Assembly (NCBI RefSeq): GCF_002999335.1
Contig: NW_020312192.1
Span: forward strand, 186,001-250,000
DNA length: 64,000 nucleotides
Origin: Cyclospora cayetanensis
Taxonomy: Eukaryota; Apicomplexa; Conoidasida; Eucoccidiorida; Eimeriidae
Reading direction: 5' to 3'
This document shows positions 1 to 9,892 of this stretch, in pieces; positions within the stretch are counted from its first letter, which is position 1; the number at the start of each line of letters is the position of its first letter. The notes beneath the pieces were generated by a model. That model did not search any database. It was not told where the DNA came from and worked only from the letters and a program-made list of their open reading frames with translations. The position numbers and the translations under genes were made by a program.

Positions 1-929
1 GCTTCTGCTCCTGCTGCTCCTTCTGCTTCTGCTTCTGATGGTGCCCGTGGAGATTCTGGTGTTTGTGCCTCTGCTGATGTTGTTGTTGGTGATATTCCTG
101 CTCTTGTGGAGAAAACGCACTTTTGTGACCTTTCCGCGGCGTTTACTACCGCTTGTGCTGCTGATAACGATGCTTGCGCTTCAACATGGGATGCAGACGC
201 GTCTTCTTCTGGTGACCTTCCTGCTGTTGCTGTGGCTGTTACTCGAGTGAGCGGCTCTGCTCGAGATTCCTGTGCTAGTCCGTGCTGTAGCTCGCTGGTC
301 TGCGGTACGCTTGAGGCTTCGAGCACAACGGTCGCTTGGGAGTCGCTGTCATATTCCGTTGCTACTGCAACTGTCTCCGCTGCATGTGCTGCATCTGCTG
401 CATGCGGTGCTGAGCCTCTGTCCACCTGGGCATTCTTGACAGGTGCTGCTGCTGCTGCTGGCTCTGTTGTATTCGGTTGTGGATCGCTGTCCACTTGGGT
501 CTCCCCGGCGTGTGCTGCTGCTGCAGCAAAGTCTTCTACCGTCCACGTGTATGCCTGCTGCTGCTGTGATGACAGCTGCGAATCTTCGCAGAGCTTCTCC
601 CACAGGGGCAGCAGTCGTTGCCGGTACTGCTGCGGCAGCTGCTGGGGAGGCGCAGTAGACGCAGTATTATCTTGGCTAGCAGCGGAAAGCAGCGAACCCC
701 TCCTTTGTTGGTAAAAAAGACTGGTATCCTCCGCCTCCGACTGTTGGGACCACTTCAGCTGTTGCTGCTGCTGCTGCCGAGAGAGCTGCGTAAAGTCCTG
801 AGTGCACGGAAGCCGCCCAGGGCATACACCCCTCTGGCTTTCTGGGTGCAGCAGCACCACTAGCGGCTCCTCAGGAACCTCTGGATGCTCCGGGGGCCCC
901 CACAGACCCAATGCAGATAGCAGGGTCAT
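1..929 (-). CDS. Gln/Ala-rich protein of unknown function, 3' end missing
   Basis: An open frame of about 309 codons runs from an ATG at 929 leftwards off the window edge without a stop. An in-frame stop lies upstream near 1002, so 929 is a natural start unless an upstream exon exists. The protein opens MTLLSALGLWGPPEHPE, has a run of six Gln at about residues 51-56, a short alanine run, then a long Ala/Glu/Ser/Thr-rich acidic region ending in Glu-Ala repeats at the edge. No domain is recognised. The minus strand is chosen because in the clear genes of this window the triplet runs read CAG in the coding sense, and here the plus strand reads CTG. Competing plus-strand frames give Cys- and Ser-rich shadows. 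Whether it continues or is spliced beyond position 1 cannot be seen. Confidence 0.6.
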   Translation of the reverse strand, partial: MTLLSALGLWGPPEHPEVPEEPLVVLLHPESQRGVCPGRLPCTQDFTQLSRQQQQQQLKWSQQSEAEDTSLFYQQRRGSLLSAASQDNTASTAPPQQLPQQYRQRLLPLWEKLCEDSQLSSQQQQAYTWTVEDFAAAAAHAGETQVDSDPQPNTTEPAAAAAPVKNAQVDRGSAPHAADAAHAAETVAVATEYDSDSQATVVLEASSVPQTSELQHGLAQESRAEPLTRVTATATAGRSPEEDASASHVEAQASLSAAQAVVNAAERSQKCVFSTRAGISPTTTSAEAQTPESPRAPSEAEAEGAAGAE

Positions 930-2413
930 CACACCATGAACACCCTTAACTCTGCGCCTCTTCGGAGCTGTATGCGGGGGAGTGTACCTGCTTCCTTTGT
1001 ATTAGGTCACCGGGGCATGCCCGCGGTGGCTCACCGTGGAGTGTGGGAGGCTCCGAAGCGGCTGCACTCCTGGCAGGAACTGCACTTCGCTTTACCTGCG
1101 AAAGCGGCAAGGTTGGGGAAGATGATGCATGAATGCAAATTACTCGGTATCGGGGGTGTTTCCCAGTGGGGTTGCTAGAAATCTGGGGTGTATGTGCAGC
1201 TCTGATGCTTGGGCTGTCTTGCAAAATTCGTAAGTTAGTTCCAATACATGCATGAGAAACCTGAGACATGGTAAAAATTCAAGAGAGGGTTAGAGTGTGT
1301 AGGGCTTACAGCGTCCGTTGCATGTTTCCAACGCCGCTGATGGGCTCCCGGCATCCAGAGATTTAGAGAGATAGCTGCATCGAGTGAATATTCAGCTCTC
1401 TTCCTCCGCTTCAATTCCATGAAACTGATCGTTGGAGCTACTGGTCTTGTATGAGCATGACTGTTAATTTTAAAATAAGCTTTCGAAGCTCGCCGACGCA
1501 CACACCCCCGCCCCCAACACAGCCGACTTGCCCTTTTCAGCTCCTTCCGCCTATTTCCTCAGACCCTCGTATGCCTTGACACATGGTCTACGACTGACAT
1601 ATATCTTTCCACCTTGTCTAGTCGTCGTGCCCACCGCTTGTATAATCGTGGAAGCCCATACACTCCCCATCGAGAGCCCCTCAACGCACCCGAGCTTTCG
1701 CAATCGCCTTAACCAGCACTATTACTCCCGTCAGCCCAGGTCTTAGCGCTAAACGCAGAAGTTGCCTATGCGGTGGAATTTTCTGCTTCACCCGTAACTC
1801 GGTTAAGTGAACGCACCTAAGGAAGCACACAGTGCCGGCCATAGAGCACTTTACAAGGTCACACTGTGCGTGCAGTGGTCGCCAGAGGATAGGCCGTACT
1901 TACGGACTGTCCCCTTGTTAATTACCGCCATCCACATTTCCAGGGACGGACACGTGAAGGCTAGTAGAAGTCGCATCTCGACCCAGCAAATCACGCTATT
2001 GCAGCTGCTATAGGTGGCTTTGATCTGCCGAAACCCCCGCTACCCTGAACCCCAAGCTTTCTAGTCACTAGAGCAGCCCGCCCTCTAACTGGAACATCCT
2101 GTAGGGGATGCTACTTCTTCAAACAGCGAACCACTGAACGGCAAAATCGAGGCCACCCAACGATCGATGCAAAGCAGGAGTCGTATGTAGCCCGGGCCAT
2201 GCGCATTTATCTCGAGACAAAGCGAAAGTCATCGGGGTTGAAGAACGACAAACAAGGCATTGCTGCCATGTATCTCCCGTGCCCGTCGTGTATCGCCCCG
2301 GAGCATTCTATGACCGCACATGACTATCCCCGCGCAGGCGAGAAGGAAATATCGAAGGCATATTGAAGAAATTCGCTCCTGACTGCTATGCACACTGAAG
2401 TACTTCAAGTGGT
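930..2413. other. Intergenic region
   Basis: About 1.5 kb between the start of the left-edge gene and the 3' end of EF-1alpha. Only short frames are open on either strand, without recognisable protein motifs or convincing splice chains. It should hold the promoter of the left-edge gene and the 3' untranslated region of EF-1alpha. I see no tRNA, repeat array or regulatory motif I can defend. Confidence 0.5.
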
Positions 2414-4195
2414 TTACTTCTTGCCAGTGGCCTTCTGTGCGCTCTTTGTGACCTTGCCTGCGGCCTCCTTCTTGTCGACGGCCTTGATGACACCAACGGC
2501 AATGGTTTGCTTCATATCTCTGACGGCGAACCTACCCAAGGGCGGGTACTCAATGAAAGACTCCACACACATGGGCTTTGATGGCTCCATGCGGACGATG
2601 GCGGCATCGCCGCTCTTGATGAACTTGGGGTTGTCCTCAAGGGCCTTGCCGGAACGCCTGTCGAGCCTCTTTTCGAGCTCGCTGAACTTGCAGGAAATGT
2701 GGGCAGTGTGGCAATCGAGCACTGGGGTGTAGCCAGGGTTGATCTGACCAGGGTGGTGGAGGACGATGACCTGTGACTGGAAGCTGGCGGCACCCTTTGC
2801 AGGGTCGTTCTTGGAGTCGGACGCAACGTAGCCCCTCTTGATATCCTTCACGGAAACGTTCTTGACGTTGAAACCGACGTTGTCACCAGGCACTGCCTGC
2901 TCAAGCTGCTGGTGGTGCATCTCAACAGACTTGACCTCAGTCTGCAGGCCAGAGGGAGCGAAGACCACGACCATACCGGGCTTCAGGACACCAGTCTCCA
3001 CTCTGCCGACGGGCACCGTGCCGATACCTCCAATCTTGTAGACATCCTGAAGGGGGAGACGGAGGGGCTTGTCTACAGGGCGTTTCGGGGGCTCGACGCT
3101 GTCGAGAGCTTCCACGAGAATCTTTCCCTTGTACCACGGCATGTTGGAGCTGCGGTCGATCATGTTGTCCCCCATGAAACCAGAGATAGGCACGAAAGGC
3201 ACCTTCTCAGGGTTGTAGCCGACGGTCTTCAGGTAACGAGACACCTCAGCCTGGATTTCACTGAAACGGGTCTCGCTGTACTTCTCTGGGGTGGTAGCGT
3301 CCATCTTGTTGATACCGACGATCATCTGCTTGACACCGAGGGTGAAAGCCAGCAACGCGTGCTCACGAGTTTGTCCTGAAAAGAAAAACAGCAGCCTCAA
3401 CGGTAGAAAATAGACAGAAAGAAGAGCAGACAGCAAATCAGGCTTGCTCTCCAGCCGCTCGAAACGCCGGCCCCCTAAAAGGCGTCCTAGAACCGAATGT
3501 ACCCACGGAAGCGTCACAATAGCCGGGCACACAGGGGAAACAATGCAGTCCCAAAACTTGTGTAAAAAGTCCCCCCGAACACTTCCCACACCGATTAGGC
3601 CAAAAGCGCAAGGGAATTTCACGAAAAACATGCACAAGAACAGGAGCCCCACACTGTCTATAAGCGAAGTGCACCACTCTCCGGGTATCGTCTCGCATTC
3701 TGTTCACACTGAGTATTAAAAAGGTCGCCTCCTTTGTGCCCGAAATGCACAAAATACAGAATAAAGGAGGTGTCTGGGCTCTCGGAAGGAAAAAAAGCAC
3801 GCACCTTCCTTGGAGAAAGCACCCTCGAAGCCACCCTGATCAGCAGGAACGACCAAGAGCGCAACGTCGGCCTGGGAGGTACCGGTAATCATGTTTTTGA
3901 TGAAATCCCTGTGGCCCGGCGCGTCAATGACGGTGTAGTGGAAAGTGGGGGTCTCGAATTGCCACAGTGCGATATCAATAGTGATACCCCTTTCTCTCTC
4001 GGCCTTCAGCTTATCCAGCACCCAGGCGTACTTGAAGGAGGCTTTACCCATCTCAGAGCTCTCCTTCTCGAACTTTTCGATGGTACGCTTGTCAATACCA
4101 CCCAGCTTGTAGATAAGGTGGCCTGTTGTTGTGGACTTGCCAGAGTCCACGTGGCCGATGACCACTAGGTTGATGTGGGTCTTCTCCTTCCCCAT
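2414..4195 (-). CDS. EF1A: Translation elongation factor 1-alpha
   Basis: This is the GTPase that delivers aminoacyl-tRNA to the cytosolic ribosome. Two exons: 4195-3805 and 3375-2414, joined across a 429-base intron (donor GTGCGT, acceptor TTTTCAG). The product is 450 residues, close to the usual eukaryotic length. The start is the ATG giving [12 protein letters not shown], the conserved N-terminus; an in-frame ATG six codons upstream is ignored. The P-loop GHVDSGKST, the switch region [12 protein letters not shown], the G3 motif DAPGHRDF and the G4 motif NKMD (exon 2) are present. Domains 2 and 3 follow in exon 2, and the protein ends in a Lys-rich tail. The intron interrupts the conserved [13 protein letters not shown] segment with phase 1, and removing it restores the family sequence exactly. 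The next gene upstream, uS9, is divergent. The identity is certain; the exon junction is nearly so. Confidence 0.97.
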
Positions 4196-4939
4196 CTTGG
4201 CTGTTTTGCGCAATTAATGAAGCAAATCGGAGGTATAAGTTGCTCTTTGCAACGCAGAGAACAGAGGAAATTGCAAAACAGACCAAAAATACATCTAGTG
4301 AGCGTGCGGAGGGGGGCGGCAGGCGCTCCGTGCCCCGCAGCACCGCCGGTGGGGAGGGAGCAGCAGCAGCAGCTGCAGCAGCTGCTGCTCCCGCACCCCC
4401 TGTCCCCTCATATCGGTCCTTTCTTAATGATACTGCCTTCGTGACGTGCTTTTTAGCTAGCATCCACAAAGCCTAAACAAGGCGCATTCTCTTTGCAGTG
4501 GCTCTTGTCAAATTAGCCGTAGTATCTCCACCACACCCTGCTCCGTCCTGCTATCTCGGTTGTCTTCGTCGCCTCCAGGTGTCTTCACGCCTGCATGCCC
4601 CGCAGCCAGCCCCTCCATTTTCGGGCTTTTTTCTGTGGATTATTAGAGTACCATACTCGGTTGCTGCCGATGCGATTATGCAGGGGTGCCCGTCGGTCCT
4701 CATGCCTCGAGGGCTGATTGGCCGCCTCTTACATCTGTCTCAGTTTCCCTCTGTCCTCTATCCTGCTCCTCTACCCCAAGAGGGCCCCCCTTTCCACAAC
4801 GCAGCCCGCTAAACACAGGGTCCTTCCGTTCCCGGCTTGCAGAGCACCCAAGGCGTGGCACTGGGAGCCCCTCATGGCGTGAGCCGTGTGTCCTGAGGCG
4901 GCTTGTAACGCGGAGTTCAAATTACCAAGACCAACAGTA
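4196..4939. other. Divergent intergenic region with short CAG run
   Basis: This lies between the divergent starts of EF-1alpha and the uS9 gene and so probably holds both promoters and the EF-1alpha leader. Positions about 4360-4392 carry a CAG/CTG-type triplet run outside any supported coding exon. No core promoter motif is convincing. Confidence 0.5.
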
Positions 4940-7029
4940 ATGTCACCTCTTTCGGTAGCGCCTCGGCTGGCAGGCGCCATCCGGGAAACCACCCGACTGC
5001 GCCCCCCGTTGCTCCATCCTGCTCTCCCAGAAGCATCGCTGAGCCGCTATGGTGTTGCAAAACCGTCTATGGTGTTGCTCCATCCGCATCACAGAAGAGC
5101 GCTTTCGATGTCTTCCCGTTTCACTCGGCCCACACGAACCCCTTCTTCAACAGTTGCGGAAGGAGCAGCAACAGGTGCTGCTGCTGCTGATGCATCAGCA
5201 GCAGCAGCAAGCACCAGCAGGTTCTCACGTCGCTCTTCCGCAATGCAGCGGCAGGCGGAGCTTCCGGCTATGCCAGCTAGTCCCCTCTCGCTTTCAGAAG
5301 TGCGTCTTATCTCGGCATCTGATTTCTCACAAACTTGTATGGCAGCCCTAGCCTCGAGGTTTTACGGTCCCTGGAGTAGCGACAGTAGTAGCCTGCCTGA
5401 GGGAGAACGGACTGTCCGCTGCGCTCCTGTGTCTTCCAAAGGCGCTGTACCTGTCGAAGGAGGCTGGGTGCTTCACGGTGAAGGAGTTGCAGAAGATTGT
5501 TCTCACCTCTCCGTCATTCTCCTCGGTATACACCCCTCGCCCTGCACCGATCTGATCTTCCTGCTGCACTGCGGGGGACTATGTGCGCTTGGCGGTCGGC
5601 TGCCGCTGCAATTTCTTCTTTGCGGCTGTCTACAGCCCGTGTTGTTGCTTCTTTGTGGGTGTATGCACTTCAGGACTCATCCCCCTTTTTGTTGGAGAAC
5701 ATGTTTTCATCCTTAGCTGCACCGCCAGAGAAGGAGGGCCCCATGATGGAATTTGGCGAGGGTATTGACGACGATGACGATGTAGCAGCCGCAGCAGCAG
5801 AGGAGGAGGAGGCAGGGATGAACTGTGCGTTGCTGTTATGGTGTCTTTCTCTCTAAAAGCCTCTTGTTCTGGCTTTTCCTCCCCCTCTCGCTCCATGTAC
5901 CACACCGCCCGCCCCTTCCCTCCTGGAGGCTGAGTGTTAGGCAGTGCACTTGTCTTGTCTTGCGCGCAGCCACGAGAGATGCAGCAGTAGGTGCTGTAGA
6001 TCGAGTCCTGAGGGCACATGTGCATAACTGCTTTGATCCTGAAAAGCGCAAGGCAAGCCATTTCCTTAGCACCCAAGGCACTAGCCCTCAAATTATAACA
6101 AGAACCCGTAAAATACACGGCACGGCCCCTTCAACGCTCGCAACCACCCCCACAGACGTTTCTTCGACTGTTGCGCTGCAGACGTTTGAGCATGGAGGAC
6201 GCGTGTGGTTGTGCCGCGCGGAAGGACGGGGCACCCGGAAAAGGGCAGCGGCCGTGGCAGTCCTTACCAGGGGGACTGGGCAGGTAGGCAATCTCTTGGC
6301 CACGCAAATAAGAGTACATCAGGGTAGGCGAGCTCTGTGTGGCGCAGGGGTCTAGTGTCTGTGGTCCTCTCGAAACAGTTGGAGCGCTGAAACGGGATGA
6401 ACAGTATCTTCCGTTGCCATTGTGCCTTTTGTTAGTCGGTTTGTGTCGTGCATCGACTCCATTTTTTTTGAAAAATTTAGCCTTCATCTTGGTTTTAGGA
6501 TGCTATATGGCTCGTTCTGTACTAACGTCTTACATGTCACGACCTGCATGCACAGACCGCCACGCGAAGAGTAGCTTTTCCGCTATGTCCCCCTCTCGCA
6601 GGTCAGAGTTTGCGGACGGGAGGAGGTTTATACCCGTTGGCCCTATGTATACAATAGAATAGAGGCACTGCAGCCACTTTATATCGCGGGAGTCGCTGGG
6701 ATCTTTGACGTCGACATCCACGTGAAGGGTGGCGGCCCCTCCGGGCAGGCTGCTGCAACAAGGCTGGCCATAGGGAGGGCCCTTGTGGAAGCGTGCAGTG
6801 ACTGCCAGCCGGAGCTACAAGAAGGTGCGTGAAGGGGCTTTTGTGGGGCTAAGGGTTCACCGCCAGAGGTGCACGGTGTTTTGCGGTTACGCGTGTACAC
6901 GGTGTATTCATTGTGTAAGGGGCTCTGTGTCGTGCAGCAATGGTGCTGTACGAGGACACGAGGCAGCGAATGCCCAAGATGCCCGGGCGGATGAAGGCCC
7001 GCAAACAGCGGCAGTGGTCTAAACGCTGA
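4940..7029 (+). CDS. Organellar small-subunit ribosomal protein uS9 (S9)
   Basis: A nuclear-encoded S9 of the mitochondrial or apicoplast ribosome. The conserved C-terminal half is in exons 5970-6283, 6602-6824 and 6938-7029. It shows GRGTRKRAAAVAVLTRGTGQ at the domain start, a central block with the Gly-rich loop KGGGPSGQAAA, and the C-terminus MKARKQRQWSKR, where the terminal SKR sits in the decoding centre in this family. The preceding exon 5636-5824 carries an acidic stretch (five Asp, then Glu). Exon 4940-5525 is joined to it by a phase-compatible GT..AG intron and supplies an Arg/Ala/Ser-rich N-terminus like a targeting peptide. If this first exon is wrong, the start would be the ATG at 5581, read straight through, giving 290 residues. 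The long N-terminal extension and the divergence from cytosolic S16 argue for an organellar protein. Which organelle is not decided. The S9 domain is firm, the 5' end tentative. Confidence 0.85.
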
Positions 7030-8311
7030 GTGTCTGGACTCCCGCAGGAGCGTCTACTTTTTTCAGTAACGGAATGCCTTTTTTTAAAGAACGATCTTTT
7101 GGTGTTGTCACTAGCTTACGGGGGTTCTTGTAGATGTATAGCAAGGCAAGGATAGGAGTTGATTGCATTCGGGAAGGGGAGCATGACATGCTTTACCCTA
7201 GGTCTGGTTGTAGACAGGGGGACTAGTGCTAGTTTGCGGGAGGCCCATACGGCGATGGACAGGACTGCCTGTAAGCTTTGCCCTCTTGCGCTGAGAGCAC
7301 GCAATATACGGGTGCCGCACCCACTACATCTTAGAAATGCTGCTGTGCGAAACCGCAAGCTGAGAGCCCCTTGGCACAGCCTAATGTGAGGCAGGCGGCG
7401 ATGCTGGCGACTGAAGGTTGGTGCCATTGCTGCGTTCGCTGACTAGCTGAGAGGAAGCCAGGTGCATATGTTGTTCTTTTGCAGAGACAGTAAAGATTTG
7501 TTAGTGAAAAATGCTTGGAAAGGGTTGGGAAAATGGCAGATCATGCACAGGGCCTCGCGCTGGATGTGCGCATTGGGCACAAATAATATGCCCATGCTGC
7601 TTGCCGAACGTCGTAGTCACGGGTCCCTCTGTCTATTTAGCTGGGGACCTTTCCTTTTGCATATTTATTACTTGGATTGATCATATGTACTAAAGTAGCC
7701 AATATGCCTTTTTTTTCTTTTGTCTAGTGCCCCTATTGTTTACATGCCTCAGCAGGGACCAGACCGGCCGGATTACCCAAGCGGCCAACAGCAGTGACTC
7801 TCTCGGAACCCTCTGTGTGCAGCCCTTTTGTCCTTCCTTCATGGATCGATTTATCCTCAAATCGGCTAAAAAATAGTAGTTGGAGTACCTGAACTGAAGT
7901 TCTTAGAGCCACAACAGAAAGTTGGATATTCCTATGGGCCACTCAGTTGGCTGGAGTCCTGTCATGGGCCCTTTCTATCTCTTCTTCTGGTGGCAGCAGC
8001 ACAAAGAGGGCCTCGGAAAACAGCAAATGACAATAGAAATATCCAGTCTCTTGGACGCATAAATGCTCGTCATTCCTCACATTTGATAGATCCGTAAACT
8101 CCTTATTGGCTCCTCTATCGAAACGCCCCTGCCTGAGACGAAGTGACCCTGCGGGGTTGCCCTAGACGTGCATTTCACCTCGTATGAACCGGCAGGCCGA
8201 TTATTGCTACCCCAAAAAGGCTTAAAGCTCTGGGTTTAGGGCTATAAATTGTCTGTGCGTAGTCCTCATGCCACATAGATATGCCTACCTTATGTCCAGG
8301 GCCTCCTGCTG
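7030..8311. other. Intergenic region
   Basis: About 1.3 kb between uS9 and the transporter gene. Short frames only, with no recognisable protein, RNA gene or tandem repeat. Near 8229-8237 there is one GGGTTTAGGG, which matches a single unit of the telomere-like repeat known in Eimeria, but it is not an array. Confidence 0.5.
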
Positions 8312-9892
8312 ATGTCTACAGTGGCCCCTTCCCGTACTCCCTCAGTGTCCGTTCCCTGTTCCCTATCACTTTCCGTGACTTCCGCCCTCTCTACTGCTAC
8401 AGGGGCAGCCCGGGTGTCTCTAAGCCCTCAGCAACGCCTCCAGCTCTCTCTTCCTCTCCCTTCGCATCAAACCCTACCTCGTGGTGTGAAATGCCGGGTG
8501 ACACCGGAAGCTCCTGGAAGGTATTCCCCCTTTGCCAGCGGCCCTGTCTCTGGCGAGAGTGCCAAACCCGATAAAAACATACTGGGAAATGCGGGAAGCC
8601 TTACTGTCTCTTCCTTGTGTTTGGGAGCTTACTTTGTGGCATCTCCCCTTCTGTCTCTCTGCAATAAACGGCTCTTCTCCGGAACAGCGAAGAGCCTCCC
8701 TCTCATCTGCTGCCTTCTGCAGCAACTTATTCTTTGCTTCTGTATCATCCTCTTGGAGCTCGCCACTGGGCTAGCGAGGCCCCAAAGTCAGAGGCACCAG
8801 CGATTAGGGCAGCAAAAGTCGCGACTGCAACAAGGGCCACTAGAGCAGGGATTCTCCAACGGACCTGGCTATTTGAGTCTTTCGTTTGAAAAACATCTTC
8901 AACTGGTGATACCCTACGTGCTCATGCTCTGGAGCAGCAACTGCTGTCTCGCTATTTCCTCTCTCTCTTCGTACAATATTGCCCGCTGCTCTGCTGTGCC
9001 TGTAGCCCTTTTCCTGGAGATTCTAGGGGTTTTCAGCACTTCGCCTGCAGAATCTTCGCTTGCAGCTGCGACTACAGCTGCATCAGGGAGGTATGAAGAT
9101 GGGCCGTCTTTGCTGCAGTGGATTCGAGAGGCAACTGAAGCAATAAGAAGCAGATTGCAGAGAGTCGGCATCCTGCGTGCTTTCTCTGCCCTTGCTGTTG
9201 CGGCAGGACTAGCTGCCGCTGTTGCGGATGGGCAAACACTACAACCCATTGCGGCTGCCCTTGGCGTCGCTGCATCGGCTGCTGGCGCGGTGTACATGCA
9301 CCTCGCCCGGGACTGTGTATGTGCACACAACCAGCTAACAGGGGTATCGAGCACTGAAGCACGAGGTGCTGCGACTGCGGCAACACCAAAGGGCCAGAAG
9401 ACGGTAAAATACACGAGCCGCAAACGCACTTCTGAGGAGGTTGTCTGCATCATTAGATGGCGGCTGGAATCTGTCCTTGCTCTGCGTGTTGGAGCTGTTG
9501 CTGCGCTGGTGTTGCTGCTGTTGACAGGCTTGAGCTCCGAGCCACAGCGGCTAATGCATCTACTCCAGCAGCCCCAGCATCATCACCAGCATCCATTTTC
9601 GGACCTGGCTTTGCTATTGCTAAGTGGCTGCCTCGCTGCATTTCTCCCCGTGTGTACCTACTCCTGCCTGAGGCGACTGTCCCCCTTGGCTTGCTGCATC
9701 GCAGGATTTGCAAAGACAGCAGCGCAGATGCTGCTGTCGCCGCTCCTTGGCAGGGAGACAATTACTTCAGCCACAGTATTAGGCTGTTGTTGCTGCCTTG
9801 TTGGTAGCCTTACCTTTTGCATTAGCAGCGTTAGCAAAATGCAGAGAACAGCTAGGGGATTGGGGGAGATTTCTAAGGAGGATGGACATTAG
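8312..9892 (+). CDS. Multi-pass membrane protein resembling SLC35 nucleotide-sugar transporters
   Basis: A single uninterrupted frame of 526 residues. After a Ser/Thr-rich N-terminal region of about 90 residues come hydrophobic segments at roughly residues 95-120, 130-150, 195-250, 290-345, 390-405, 430-450 and 465-510, fitting about eight to ten membrane spans with small loops. LCNKRLF near the end of the first span and SYNIARCSAVPVALFLEILG resemble the N-K and RS(L/A)xxxF-type motifs of the drug/metabolite superfamily, particularly transporters moving GDP-sugars into the Golgi. The spacer at about 350-380 is hydrophilic, Lys/Arg-rich, and is an insertion relative to that family. Assignment is by pattern, not by alignment. 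Another membrane protein family is possible. The start at 8312 is the first ATG of the frame; the leader may be longer or shorter. Confidence 0.6.
   Translation: MSTVAPSRTPSVSVPCSLSLSVTSALSTATGAARVSLSPQQRLQLSLPLPSHQTLPRGVKCRVTPEAPGRYSPFASGPVSGESAKPDKNILGNAGSLTVSSLCLGAYFVASPLLSLCNKRLFSGTAKSLPLICCLLQQLILCFCIILLELATGLARPQSQRHQRLGQQKSRLQQGPLEQGFSNGPGYLSLSFEKHLQLVIPYVLMLWSSNCCLAISSLSSYNIARCSAVPVALFLEILGVFSTSPAESSLAAATTAASGRYEDGPSLLQWIREATEAIRSRLQRVGILRAFSALAVAAGLAAAVADGQTLQPIAAALGVAASAAGAVYMHLARDCVCAHNQLTGVSSTEARGAATAATPKGQKTVKYTSRKRTSEEVVCIIRWRLESVLALRVGAVAALVLLLLTGLSSEPQRLMHLLQQPQHHHQHPFSDLALLLLSGCLAAFLPVCTYSCLRRLSPLACCIAGFAKTAAQMLLSPLLGRETITSATVLGCCCCLVGSLTFCISSVSKMQRTARGLGEISKEDGH

Noticed and set aside
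106..714. 202-codon plus-strand frame rich in Ser, Ala and Cys
   Set aside because: It is the antisense of a better minus-strand frame that continues past the window edge; its Cys/Ser bias comes from CTG and GCT runs.
2388..3379. Plus-strand frames across EF-1alpha
   Set aside because: Shadows of the EF-1alpha exon 2 codon bias; no homology expected and no start context.
8229..8237. Telomere-like GGGTTTAGGG
   Set aside because: A single unit, not a tandem array; expected by chance at low frequency.
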